A stretch of 64,000 nt of DNA from Meandrina meandrites (Eukaryota; Cnidaria; Anthozoa; Scleractinia; Meandrinidae), in NCBI GenBank assembly GCA_963693305.1, contig OY855908.1:28895305-28959304 (forward strand), written 5' to 3'. The first letter of the stretch is position 1, and the number at the start of each line of letters is the position of its first letter. Of this stretch, positions 36,055 to 48,935 are shown in pieces. The notes beneath the pieces are model-generated. The model was not told where the DNA came from. It made no database searches and worked only from the letters and a program-made list of their open reading frames with translations. The position numbers and the translations under genes are program-made.

Positions 36055-36305
36055 TGGCAAGGACGAACATCCGCTGTTGTTAACGGTTTGGAAATAAATT
36101 ATTAAAACGTTTTTCCTTGAGTTTGCTAGAGGCTTCTAGCGTTTGGGAACATTGGTTTAATTACTCCCCAACCACCACTACATTCTACTTCTCGGAAAAT
36201 AAAGGAGTAATTTGTCCAAGGAGGGAATCACCTGCTATAGATTCTGATAGTGGCCCGAAATTTTAGCGCAAGAAGTGAATAAGTCTGTTGCCTAGCAACT
36301 CAGTA
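36055..36305 (+). repeat. E2F/X-box repeat (copy 6)
   Basis: X-box at 36287-36299. The E2F-like core is changed to GTGGCCCGAAA. Confidence 0.6.
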
Positions 36306-37909
36306 AATTCACTTCCAAATCGAATAACACTTGAGTTCACCAACGCAAAGAAAATTGAAGTGTAACTTCACTTTCCTTTGTGTTTTTCCCATCACAAAGA
36401 CCATGTTATATTGTACTTTGAATAATTCTTATATCCAGCTGAGTCATTGGTAGTATTTTTTCGGATAATTTTGCAGGACTTCCAATGACTTTTTTATTAT
36501 CTGCAAACTATTATATTCCACAGACATAAAAGAAAGAGTGAGATTAAGTCTAGAACATAAATTAAGGAGTTACTGTTATTCGCGTTTAAACTTTATTCAA
36601 AAGTTCTAACTTTTTGCTTTTAACAAACAGGTATTGCAACATTGTCCAAAAGTATTCAAAAACATTTAACTAAAAAAGGAGAAAAATATATAGATCTATC
36701 TCGTAGCAGGTGCACTGAATAGCCCAAACTTAAGCCAAGAAAACGAATAAAATATGCAAAGCATAACGTTCCTAACGCAGACGAATTTGTGTCAGAATGA
36801 AAACATGTCATAACACCGCAGACTAAGTGGTTGGGTGCATGATTACGATTTTAAACTAATATATTTAAACATTTAAACCCACTTGAAATATTTATTTGTT
36901 ATTCCTTTTTGATTAACTTGTTATTACAATTCAGTTTTGTTTGCCATCGTTATATTTGTGCTTTTAAATTCTTTCCCTTCACTGAAACGGTTTTAGTTTT
37001 AAAACAAAAAGAGTAATAGTCTCTATGCTTGGTTTCTTCCAATGGGTTGCAAACACTTCTCCAGAATCATGAAAGATATCTCATAGGTGGATCCATTGAA
37101 AGTCATAAATAGTTAACTAGAAAACGGAAATGATCGTCAACATGTTCCTCGATGGACGTCAAACTTGTAAAAACCGCGCCTAAAATGTGAATAGAAACAC
37201 GACGCTTTTACACAAACCAATGGATGATCTTTTCGGAGAAGCGCCGTAACTTTTAAATTCTTTCAACTTTTCTATAATGCGAAGATAAGTTTGACTGAAA
37301 CACTTGATAGCCCCCCAGTTGCGTTGGTTGCTCCACGTGATGTAATCTACATACTTGATTGTCTTAATTACCACTAAGTAAAAATTATAAGTCAACGTAT
37401 AAACACAGGCGGCTAAGCGCACGCTGAGGGGAGTTTTAATAACCGAAATAACTGGCATTATTCCTTAACGGGTTATTTTTGAGCTTCATTAAGTACCCTG
37501 CCTCATGACGCTAATTTCAAACACGATTATTAACGACTGAAACCGGCAAGAAACCGTCCTCTATCCCAGGCTCCTCTTCTTTTTCTCCCTTGTCTTTGAA
37601 CCGAGAAGAGAGACATTGGTTGCGGCTGGTTACGTGATCCCTACTGACAAAAACTTTTCTATCCGGGCCAACACAACGAACTATTATGATTCCCCATTGC
37701 TAACCACAATGTCTCTTTTGAAAGCTTTCAGTCCCCTTCGAAGCTTCATAGATCAAAATAATTAATTTGCTACCGGCCACCCTCTTTTATAAAGTCCTGG
37801 ATCCAGCCTGCCAGAAACTTTTAAGAGAGTTAAAACTATTTCTCGCCGAGGGACAGTGCTCATACTATCAAGATTTGAACGGTCTTGAATTACATAGTCT
37901 TGTTTATTC

Positions 37910-38205
37910 TTTGCATAAATATGTTTATGGCAAAGTTAAACATCCACTGCTGTTAATAGATTTGTTCACGTGCGTGGAATATTATTTTGAAATAAATTAT
38001 TGACGCCTTTCCCTCTGAGTTCCTTAGAGACTTCCAGCGTTTGTGAACTTCCTTTCAATTACTCCCCAACCACCAGTAATTCCTATTTTTGGGAAGAATG
38101 AAAGTTATTCCAATACAAAAAATAAAGGGCTTGCCGTAGATGTTCTGATATTGGCGCGAAACTTTTGCGCAAGAGGGGATTATGTTAGTTGCCAAGCAAC
38201 TCAGC
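37910..38205 (+). repeat. E2F/X-box repeat (copy 7)
   Basis: E2F-like site at 38151-38161 and X-box variant GTTGCCAAGCAAC at 38188-38200, about 0.74 kb before gene C, as in unit A. Confidence 0.65.
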
Positions 38206-38867
38206 TTTTTTAATATAAAATCGCTTAATTAATGGAGGTAATTTAGTTTTGCTAATAGCTGGAGCTGGAGTTGACCAGCTCAAAGTAGAACTGTGGATGC
38301 AAGTAATGCTTCATAAATTATTAAATATATTTATGGCAAGGATGAACATCCGCAGGTGTAAAGAGGCTTACAGCGCTTGAGAACATTGGTTTCATTACTT
38401 TAATAATAAATATTATGACTATTATAAAAAGGATCTAATGTTACACGGACGAGAAAAACGTTTTAAGTGTAAAAAAAGAGAGTAATGGTCTTTATTCTGG
38501 TTTATTCCAATAGGTTGCAAAACTTCTACAGAATCATGCAACATATCTCATTGGTCGATCCATTGAAAGTCATAAATATTTAACTAGAAAAGGAAAATGA
38601 TCGTCAACATAAAATGTGCATTAAATCACGACGTCTTTACACAAAGTAATCGATAGTCTTTCGGAGAAACTCTTTCAATGTTTCTATCATATAGAGATAA
38701 ACTGCGATTTTCAAGATTTGACTGGAATACTTCACTTAAATACTTGATAGCGCCGCGGGCACTGCGTCTGTTCCGCCGCCTGATGTTTAATTATTTTAAT
38801 TACCACTAAGTAAAAACTGTGAATCAACATAAAAGTGACATATTCAGGAATTTCACATAAAGAGAGC

Positions 38868-38876
38868 TATAAAAAG
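38868..38876 (+). promoter_or_regulatory. TATA box of lectin gene C
   Basis: TATAAAAAG, 69 bp before the start codon, identical in sequence and spacing to gene A. Confidence 0.55.
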
Positions 38877-38936
38877 CTTCCTATTCCTTTCGCGTTTATT
38901 CAAACTTCACCATTTGTGGTTGACACGCTCCGCGCC

Positions 38937-41895
38937 ATGGCACACCTTCCACTTTCGCTCGTTGTCTTTCTTTCAGTTCACACAATGACGACGTTTGCTA
39001 TGGAAAAAAGTACTCCCAGTCTTCATCGAAGTCCAACAGGTGACCGTTCTTTTGGTAACTTTAAGCGAAATCCCTTCCACTACTTATGGGAAAAGAATAT
39101 AACATGGTCCATGGTGATAGATCAGTTGGACTGCACCTTCCTTTGTGTTGGTGAACCAAAGTGTTATTCAAATAACGTGGCGGCGCATCCTGACTCATAT
39201 GGTCTTTATCTGTGTGAGTTGCTGGCCACTGACAAGTACAGAGCAACTGAAAAGTTTCACGCCAATGCTACCTTCCATCATTACAGTCCTTGGGTAAGAA
39301 ACAAAATGTTTTTAGTTTACACTTTTTTCAGTTTAGTTCGAGTCATTTGTAGCGTAACAGTAAATATAAAGAATGTAGTTCTTATATCACTAACTCTTTT
39401 CATGCGTTATTTTCAGTCTCCATGTGAAAGCAATCCTTGCAAGAACGGTGCCGACTGTGTTCCTGAATATGAATTAAACTCCTATCACTGTCGCTGCAAG
39501 GGGGAATATCAAGGAATTCACTGCGAAAACAATCTTACGAGAGGTACAATTTCAAAATGTCTTAATTCATATTTTAATCAAAGTCTAAGAAAATCAAACA
39601 CTAAGAGACTCAATCGTTTTTCTCGCGACTCCCAGATCAGTGGTTAACTGCTATCATGAACTTTCAAGCGACCACATGACGCCTTGCAGCCGGTTATATG
39701 TAGCTGCACAGTTAGGTTCGTCACAGAAAGCTTCCCTCTAATGAAGGAGGAAAGAAATTTTCCTATTGAGTACGTCTATCAAGATTGTGCAATTAAATCG
39801 CAGAGAAGTCGCTCCAAAACTAATTTTACTCTGTAAAACTGCAACTTCAAAAGCAAAGCCATTTTCGTGGCAGAAAACTGTGGAGAATTTAAAATTCCTA
39901 ACGCTCGACAAACAACACGGAAAAATTTAATATGCCATCATGTTTGCAAAGCGACGGCAACTTAGAAAGCAAAAGTATGTTACTTACTTTTTGTCCAAAA
40001 TTTTTTAACCCGTAGGAAGGAAACACAGATGGATATTCTTTGCGATATCTTAGGCCAAAATTGTGGGGAAAATTATCCCCAGACGTATAAGATCAACTAA
40101 AAATTTAAATATTTTTAGGAAAAAGATACGCAAATACGATATTAGTCTGCTCTTAGACGATGGCTGCAAGGGTTGTTCCCTCTGTGCATCATAATTATTT
40201 TGTACAGCTTTAAGTATTTTACATTCTCTTTTTACATATTTTAAATATCTGCTCATCATAACTATTTTATATAGCTCTAAGCGTTTTAAATTCTCTTTTT
40301 ACAATTTTTAATATCTGTTAATTGTGTCCCCAAATTAGTATGGGATTTTTCGGATGCTATGTGGCCTTGACACATAAATAAGGTTTATCTATCTATCTAT
40401 CTCTATCTATCTATGGACTTGGTATGGACGTTTGAAATATCGTGTTCGAGCTCTAGCTTGAAAATAATGCAAAACAAATCGAGACTTTTTGGGCAAGTTA
40501 CAATTACATCATTTGTTCGATTTTCTCAATATTTCGACAAAAATCTTCCATCTTTATTGATTGCTAATTTTTCATTTAGATCTCCAACCTTTTAAACTTT
40601 TTCATACAAGTTTTATAAGTGATCATGCAGGTGATATCAGCTTTAAAAAGGATGGGTGTTTGGTCAAGATGGCTATCACATTTATGCGGCAGTTGAGACG
40701 GACGGAACAGTGAAGCAGTTTTATTAAAAGTAAAATTAAGAAGTCGGTATTTTGTAAAATCTTTGCACCAGATATTGGAATTGGATTCATTCACATGCGG
40801 ATCCGAATGACAGCCAAAACTATTTTCGCGGGTGAAATTCGAGCTAATTTCAACACGTGTCGAACGTTGGAAGTGACTGAAGTCTCCTACCTTGTCATAT
40901 ATTATTATACAGGGTAATAGAAGTTAGACGTAAAATAGCTCCAAATTGCTTGCAAACACGTTATAACGTTAACAAACACCACCATGTTATGTTGCGTCGA
41001 CTTTATTTAGTAATTTCGCTTTTATTAATTACTCAAAAGTTCCCCGCTTATAAACCCATACAAATTCCTATAATAAAGACCACAATTTCGATATTATGCA
41101 AAAATCATGCTTGGGTTACCTGTGAAATAACCAGTCATATCAAAATCCGAAGCACGCACTCACACTTCCAGGATAGTAAGAAAGAAAGAAGGCAAACAAT
41201 TAATTAACAATTTTCGTATTTCAGTAGTTTATGTCATGAGAGCCGCCTCTTTTATTTCAGGACGAGATTGTTCAGATCTGTTAAAATCAGGCCATACTCA
41301 GAGTGGATTGTACTCTGTCAACCCAGACGGTAGAGGACACTTTACTGTCTACTGTGACATGCGCACTGACGGTGGAGGCTGGACTCGCTTTCAGCGAAGA
41401 CAAGATGGCTCGGTAGACTTCTATCGGGGATGGAACGACTACAAAGTAGGCTTTGGTCAGCTGACTGATGAGTTCTGGCTAGGAAACAACAAGATCCACC
41501 GACTGACGGCCTCTCGACAAGGCTCTCTACGAGTGGAGCTGGAGGACTGGAGCGGCGTTAAAGCGTACGCCAAATATGGCAAGTTCAAGATTGGTGACGA
41601 GCAGGCGCAGTATCGACTTGAAGTGGGTTCATATTCAGGTACAGCGGGAGATTCGTTAGCAGTGCATAATAACATGACGTTCACTACAAAAGACAGAGAT
41701 AATGACAGATGGAGCAGTGGAAACTGTGCTGTAGACTACAAAGGCGCCTGGTGGCACAAAAGCTGCTACCGCTCCAACCTAAACGGACAATATAACCTGA
41801 AGGACAAAAAAGATGCCCGAGGAGCCAGGTGGCAGCAGTTCAGTAATTATCGTTCACTCAAATTCACTGAAATGAAACTGAGACCGTCGTCGTAG
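38937..41895 (+). CDS. Lectin gene C: secreted PAN/apple-EGF-fibrinogen protein, 372 aa, intact
   Basis: Exons are 38937-39293, 39417-39543 and 41261-41895, phases 0 and 1. The order is a signal peptide, a PAN/apple-like domain (four Cys), EGF ([14 protein letters not shown]...YHCRCKGEYQGIHC) and a fibrinogen domain open to the stop. The ligand region differs most from its sisters: DNDRWSSGNCAVDYKGAWWHKSCYRSNLNGQYNLKDKK, in which Cys-Tyr replaces the usual Cys-His, Tyr becomes His after GAWW, and extra residues follow the NGQY motif. A change in ligand preference is a reasonable inference. Intron 1 is 123 nt, a multiple of three with no in-frame stop, so retention would keep the frame. Intron 2 contains a LINE 3' end and a hAT fragment. 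Confidence 0.9.
40034..40412 (+). mobile_element. 5'-truncated LINE insertion with (TATC)n tail
   Basis: ATGGA flanks both sides (40029-40033 and 40413-40417), and A and E have the uninterrupted sequence. The insert encodes a LINE ORF2 C-terminus: SLRYLRPKLWGKLSPDV, one stop, then DQLKNLNIFRKKIRKYDI and a Cys-rich end. It finishes in ACATAAATAAGG and TATC repeats. Confidence 0.8.
40793..41130 (-). mobile_element. Right-end fragment of the hAT-like element, intron 2 of gene C
   Basis: Reverse complement of 13965-14290 in unit A, ending GGGTTACCTGTG next to AATAACCAGTC. The left end is missing. Confidence 0.75.
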
Positions 41896-42657
41896 AAAGA
41901 ATACCAGTAACAGGTTTAATCCTGCTAGTGACGTAAATACCAACATGTCACTGATCTTTACTCATTGCATCTTTCAATAATTTGGTCGATAACAACCAGC
42001 GATTAGTTTTGAATTTATTTAAATGACAAGAAATGAAGTTGTTGTGACTGTAGATTTTATAACTTGAGTTTCCATTTAAATTTAAGATTACAAAATTGTA
42101 ACTTTTTAACCGAGAAGCTCATTTTTTCATATCACTAATCCTTTCTTAAGAATAAGAGATGAAATTCTCATATAAGCCATTGTTGATAACTAAACCTAGC
42201 TAATAACCTGGGTACCAGTCCCTTTTCTTCTGGGAGCGCGAGCTTTCAAGATCTCAAACAGAAGACGATTGGTACCCAGGCTACTTCGCTGTACTCGCGT
42301 TAGCCTCTCTTCAAGTTATTATAATTAATCTGTCACAAATCTGTTCACATCAATTTGGCAATGGGGTTGTTAGATTTTATTTTAGATTCCTTTAGTTATC
42401 CTTATAGCATTCCATTCGATCTCTTTTTTTAAATGAATTAACCTAGTCGATTACCCGTTGATTTATGGAAAAAGAGAGAATAGTTGTAATCAGTACTGGA
42501 TCCAATCAAAACTGTTTAACTTCGCTAATCCAAACAGTAAATGTTAAAGCGTTAAAATTAGTAATGAAAAACGATGTGGCGTGCTGCTCGTTCTAAGATT
42601 GCGATCCATTGTGGTATATACTTGTTCGAGTAAATTTGTATAGTGCAGTAGAAAAGA

Positions 42658-42932
<275 letters not shown>

Positions 42933-44796
42933 GCTAAGCTAGCTAAGCAAGTAATGGTTCAAAGGTCATCTGAGAAGTGTTTACACCCGACGAGCCAAAG
43001 AATTACCGTGCATTCAATTTTTCAAAATAATCGATTGTGTCATAGTAAAGTTGGCGGACTTAGCCTAAAGGACAAACAAGAAGATAAAAAATATATCAGT
43101 AAAGGACATCAAGAAGAGCTGGATTTCATCAGTTAATTGAAAAATTGTTGAATGATAACTTACCTGAACCAAGAAGAGAATGGGGCGAGAGATCATTGTC
43201 TATTGTGCGAAACAGATTTTGGCGTCTATTAACAATACCGGACGTGCACATAGTTTGTCATTTTCAACAACACGTTGAGATTTTACTCTCAGATTAGTTT
43301 AACCTCAGTGAATTTAAATGACATTAAGATTTCTGTTAGTATTAGTGTTTCTAGCGTTTTTAGTCCTGCTTGATGAAGGGCGAGGAGAGCCCACGATAAA
43401 AGTTAAAGGATCGCTGAGAAATTCCGGTCCGTAACCAGATATATAGTTTAAGGACTGTTAGAGAGATTCCAGTCCGTGGCCCGTTGTTTTGTTCAATGAT
43501 CGTTGAGGTCATTACGGTCCGCATAGCGAAGGGCTCCGTCGTAACGTGATCAGTCCATTTACGTCATTTTCAATTAAGGCCAATAGCGTAATGTAAAAAA
43601 ACAAATCATGTTTAAAAAATCCCATTGTTTAAAGTTTTAGGACCGAACAGTGTCTGAACGTTTTTCGCTGAAAAATTAGAATGTCATTCAAAGGTGACTT
43701 TTAGTAATCGCGAGCAGTTAGTATGATAAGAGACATAATTTGCCAACGGTTCTTTTGATCAGTTGGTTTCATGTTTAGATTCAGGTACTTTGATTTTTGT
43801 CGTTCTTAGTTCGCAGAAAGTTGTAGAAATGTTTGTTCTATCCTTGTATCAGCAGTATGAGAGCAAGAATAGATAGCATACAAGAAAAGCCAACGTAGAT
43901 CATAACTTTAATTAGCGTTGAAGTGTAACTGTAACCTGCACTAGCCTGTCGTTATCCGTAATATTTTGCAAAGCTTAGATTTCGTTCTATCCAATAGAGT
44001 TTTAGAAATGTTTGTTCAATCCTTGTAAATATGCTTTTTTGGTTATGTTTGCTGGTTTTCAATAGAGTTGTACTGCAAAGTATTATTTGGCTACAGATTA
44101 AAGTCTACGTTGGAACCAAGTTCTGTCTACTGTTCTATTGATCTCCGAAGACTATGTTTGCTGTAATAGATCCCTAACTTCCCGCAGCCAGCGATCAAGT
44201 TTCCCCGGAATTACAGTTTTCCCTCGGTGCCTCCCCAGCCTAATAACCTGTTGTCACATAAGTAAAAAGCTAGAGTAGTAAAAGGTAAAAAGTTAAAACG
44301 AACTATACCGCAATAATTATAAAAAGTCAAATTGAAAAAAAACATGGTTTATACATGTATTTACAGTATGAAAGGCTGTTGACAATAGAAGATATTTGCA
44401 CGTAACAAGCAAATTATACCACTGTTGGAGAGAATAAGCAAGACAGGCTTATCAGAGCAGCGCTCAAATCTGAATTCCATAACATGAAGCGGCTAGTAGT
44501 AATGCCACTCCCCTGATTGTGTTGCTATTCCATCGTTGGTATCATTCTCTGTGAAGAACTTTTGTCTGGTTTCCCAGTCAAGGTTGGAAGTTGACAAAAC
44601 CTTTTCAAAAAAGTGTAGTGTTTCAAAACTGAACCCCCCCAAAAAATTTGGGGGTAAAAATTATACCCCCCTTCCCAATTCTTGTTTGAAAAACGTATCC
44701 CCCCCTCCCCTCTTTGTCCTTCCTTAGCAGATTTTTTATCTTTTTTATTTAATATCTCGTTTATCTTTTCTCTCGTTTATTGTTTGAATCCCTTAA

Positions 44797-45453
44797 GGAC
44801 GTTCGCGCGAAAATTTTCTAGTCGATAGATTTTTCTAAAATTTTTACTGAGGACGGATAATGAGTTACTTGTGTCAGAAATGCAAAAAAAAGTGGGGGTC
44901 ACCGACTTCGTTTCAGAGATAAAGTCTGTAGAAAACTACCCTGATTTTGAAAAATTGACGCACGTAATTTCGCACGGCTTTCAAGGTTTGTAGTTTAAAT
45001 TATCGATGATGAGAAAACGGAGGCAAACGATCTTTGTGATATTTTGAAGAAGTGCGTCTGTTGCGTAAATAATTTTAAGTGTTGCCATCTTTTATGCAAA
45101 ACTTAGCCCTGGAAGAGGCATTTGAACCCGTCGTGCGGCACAACGAAAAGATCAAAAACCGGAATTCGAACGTGCGTGGGGCAAAAAAAATCAACCTTTT
45201 AATCGACAGATTTTTTTCATTTTCTCACAAAACGTAGATAATTGTTAACAAAAGTGATCTGTTAAGAAAAAAGTAGGGGTCACCGACCATTTAAGCGAGC
45301 AAACTGCAAGCGAAGTTATCGCAACGGCTACTCACCCTATATGTGGTTGGAAAGTTTCCTCAGCGCCCGCGCTCGATGCATGACGTGGCGTAGCGGTACG
45401 TCAGGAATTACGTGCGCAGTAAGGATGCGCATAAACAATTAGCGCGAACGTCC
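44797..45453 (+). mobile_element. 657-bp TTAA-flanked MITE (forward copy)
   Basis: TTAA lies at both borders (44793-44796 and 45454-45457). Inverted ends are GGACGTTCGCGC / GCGCGAACGTCC. The TTAA duplication suggests piggyBac. No ORF. Confidence 0.85.
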
Positions 45454-45679
45454 TTAAACGAGCGTGGGCCGAAAATACCAAGTACAAAGACACCTTTTTG
45501 TATTTTTGTAGCAAAAAGTTAATGATTTGACTCGCAGTATAAAACAGAGGTCTGATTTAAATAGCATGTATTGTAAACTTTGAAAAGGTCAGTTAAGCTA
45601 AATATTATCGTACCGTACCCTCTTTGAAGACACTCGCTGTACATGTCAGATTGAATTTCTGATATCAAAAATAGCTCAC

Positions 45680-45764
45680 CTGCTTTATCAAATTCTTGGA
45701 AGCTCCCAGCCGCTACGGCCTTTCTCGTCTCCCGTTTTACATCCCAGGCTTTGTAGATTGGCAT
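45680..45764 (-). CDS. Orphan first exon, CIDE-N-like start
   Basis: Starts with ATG on the minus strand and encodes MPIYKAWDVKRETRKAVAAG then SFQEFDKA, ending at a consensus donor GCAG|GTGAGC. The pattern (hydrophobic strand, basic D.KR.TRKAV.A.S turn) recalls the N-terminal strands of CIDE-N domains of DNA-fragmentation-factor proteins. No following exon is visible on the minus strand before the C unit, so it is probably a stranded fragment. The similarity is judged by eye and is weak. Confidence 0.3.
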
Positions 45765-46487
45765 TTTCGATCTTTTTTTTCAAATATCACGATTGAAAGA
45801 CCGCGAAAAGATCGAAGCTAGGGTCCAGGACTATGTCAAACAACCCTTCCCTCGGGACCTGAAATCGCTTCAAATTCTTTCCTTTTCCCCAACCACGGGA
45901 TCGGGGATAGATCACTGACGTCAAATTCCCTAGACTGCTGTTGCTGTGTCATAAAATTTGACCCCCCCTCATGTTTCTTACCAGAGAAAGATTTACCCCC
46001 CAAAAAGGGGCTTGTTTTAAAATTGTACCCCCCCCCCCCCTCCAAAACCACCGCCCCCCCTTGGGACGTAATAAACGATCGGTCCCTTATTGCATAATTT
46101 CGCTCGTGACACATTTGCAAATTTAGTCTGTCAGTTTTGGCTCGTTTCGGGCTCAAAACTAATCTCGATTTGTTTTATTTTTCGCTCAGTCATACAATGA
46201 AGACCTGAAAAGATTGTAAATATCATTGAAAGATTCATAAACAGCTGTAGTATAATGCGCGAGACGATCAAATTTTCACAAAATTCAGTCTAACCGGAAG
46301 TGGATTTTGAGCCCAAGCGGGCGAAATCTTTTTTTGCATATTTCTACGAAAGGAAGCTGTATCAGGACAAACTAAGTGCAGTCCGTTTAGTTTCTCACTA
46401 GGACCTATCTTTGTGCAAAATATGAGCGAAATCGATTTTTCGACTTGTGCCGGTGTTCGGTCGAAATTTGTAGAAAGGCACACTTAA

Positions 46488-47144
46488 GGACGTTCGCGCT
46501 AATTGTTTATGCGCATCCTTACTGCGCACGTAATTCCTGTCGCAACGCTACGCCACGTCATGCATCGAGCGCGCGCGCTGAGGAAACTTTCCAACCACAT
46601 ATAGGGCGAGTAGTCGTTGCGATAACTTCGCTTGCAGTTTGCTCGCTTAAATGGTCGGTGACCCCTACTTTTTTCTTAACAGATCACTTTTGTTAACGAT
46701 TATCTACATTTTGTGAGAAAATGAAAAAAATCTATCGATTAAAAGGTTGATTTTTTTGGCCCCACGCACATTCGAATTCTGCTTTTTGATCTTTTCGTTT
46801 TGCCGTACGACGGGTTCAAATGCCTCTTCCAGGGCTAAGTTTTGCATAAAAGATGGCAACACTTAAAATTATTTTGGCAACAGACGCACTTCTTCAAAAT
46901 ATCACCAAGATCGTTTGCCTCCGTTTTCTCATCATCGATAATTTAAACTACAAACCTTGAAAGGCGTGCGAAATTACGTGCGCCAATTTTTCAAAATCAG
47001 GGTAGTTTTCTACAGACTTTATCTCTGAAACGAAGTCGGTGACCCCCACTTTTTTTTGTATTTCTGACACAAGTAACTCATTATCCGTCCTCAGTAAAAA
47101 TTTTAGAAAAATCTATCGACTAGAAAATTTTCGCGCGAACGTCC
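46488..47144 (-). mobile_element. 657-bp TTAA-flanked MITE (inverted copy)
   Basis: Nearly identical to the copy at 44797-45453 but inverted, with its own TTAA borders (46484-46487 and 47145-47148). Confidence 0.85.
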
Positions 47145-48291
47145 TTAAATGTTAATAAACATACCCCTTTGTATTTTCTGACGCATTGTAGTAACTTTCT
47201 AAATATATAAACACAACTCAAAACAAAGCTGCTAAATAAACAACTGAAACTAAAGATGGAAAATGGGAGAAACTTGAAAGAAACTTTGTTTCATATTAAT
47301 TTCCAGTTAAGAAGAAGCCAAGAAATGTATTCAAAAGCGTCAAAATAGCAAAAATTTCAAAGCCGTGCAATTCTGCATACAAGAATCAATTATTCACTTG
47401 TTCAAGCTAAAGCGAAAGTTTTGATTTTTGCGAACGGCTTCTGCAGTCAATTATTCACTCAACGGCTTTACCGATCTCTTCTGAAAATTCCATCCAAACT
47501 TGAAGCAATAACGAACATTACCATTTTGTTCTCAGAAGTCTTTAGAAACCGCATTAAGTCTGTGTTCAAGTCTGTGATGTGCATTCAAAACGCATTTGGA
47601 AGTGCCATGACACCATGTCTTCGCGGCCGTGAAAGGAAGATGAATCCTTCATCAGCAAGGTATTAGCACTCTGTATTCGATGATTTTCCATTTTAAAGCC
47701 ACTTAAAAATTGACCGGTGTTTCTCCTTTTCATTTTTAGCCCCAAAGTTTGCAGTTTAGCCTCCCGTGGCTTGTACAAGTAAACGCCGGACGTGACATGT
47801 GCTTCGGAAAATTGCATTTCTCAATTCTGTGCCATCAACACGAAAATTCCATGTGAACAATGACCACGGACAATTGAACTCAACATTAGGGCCTTTGCTC
47901 CGCCGTTTGCTCACATACCATTCATTCCAGTTGGAAGAACAAAGGAATTCCAAAAATGTGCCCACAATTTGCTTCAAGTCCGCTAATACTCTTTAAGAAA
48001 GTGCCGCTGACGTCATGCAAGAATAGTCTACGGGCTCGCTTTTGCTCGCCCGCAATGATATGAAATGATAAAATTTAACTATGCTAAAACTACCTCAAAT
48101 ATTGAAACGATTGAGCTAAATTTGAATTTCTAATGTTATGTCTTATTTTAATTTCTACCTGATAAACCGGCTATTTTTGTATAAAAAATAAACTTTATGA
48201 AGACATTTAACCTTTGGTATAAATCAAAAGTTAAAGTTGGTGCAAGTAAAATTCATCAATTTCCTTTGCAGGTAATAGCTCTTTTATTATT

Positions 48292-48680
48292 GAGCCTCTC
48301 TATGGGTATTTCCGAAGAAATCGAAGACGCGAAGATCAAATCTCAAGATTGAAGCGAAGATCTGTAATTGACCACAGTTCGCGTGATCAAAATGAAGACT
48401 CATATAAAACTGTCAAAACTCGTAAACACCTCAGAAAATATCTGAAATTTCTGAATTTTGGCATTTGACCACATTTCACCAGTGTTCACTGTGATTTTGA
48501 CAATATTAGGTTACCGTCACTGCCACGAAACAACATGAAGCCATTACAAGGCTAAAAACGACAAAAATACTCCACTGATAATGTCATCATTAATGATATA
48601 AATGTAAAAAAAAAAATAACGAAGATTTGCAAAAAAAATTGCGAAGAAAACGAAGATCATGGGTACCCATAGAGAGGCTC
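48292..48680. mobile_element. 389-bp MITE, GAGCCTCTCTATGGGTA ends
   Basis: Perfect inverted ends GAGCCTCTCTATGGGTA, flanked by ATTATT (48286-48291 and 48681-48686). Unit B has the empty site TTTTATTATTAAAT near 21910. Confidence 0.8.
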
Positions 48681-48699
48681 ATTATTAAATATGTTTATT

Positions 48700-48935
48700 A
48701 TTTGGCAAGTATGAATATCCACTGAGACTGACGCCTTTTCGTTGAGTACGTTAGAGACTTCCGGCACTGTGAACATTAGTTTAATTACTCCCCAGCCACC
48801 ACTAAATTTATCCTTTTTCTTTCAAGAATAAAAGAGTAATTCATCGAAGAAGGGAAAGACTTGCCGTACAATCTGATATTGGCGCGAAACTTGGGCGCAA
48901 GAAGTGGAAAAGCATGTTGCCTAGCAACTCAGTGA
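48700..48935 (+). repeat. E2F/X-box repeat (copy 8)
   Basis: E2F-like site at 48879-48889 and X-box at 48916-48928, about 1.97 kb before gene D. Confidence 0.7.

Larger units (their letters stand above)
44591..48110. other. Unique spacer between units C and D
   Basis: Not shared with the other intergenic regions. It holds C-rich patches (44625-44710, 45960-46070), an inverted pair of 657-bp elements and an orphan minus-strand first exon. The 47.2-48.1 kb part has short open frames on both strands (for example minus 47977-47756) that I cannot assign. Confidence 0.6.

Noticed and set aside
37767..38003. 78-codon ORF upstream of gene C
   Set aside because: Overlaps the dispersed E2F/X-box repeat, other copies do not keep the frame, and no domain is recognised.
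47756..47977. 73-codon minus-strand ORF in the C-D spacer
   Set aside because: Somewhat protein-like, but I found no splice context, family or second copy to support it.
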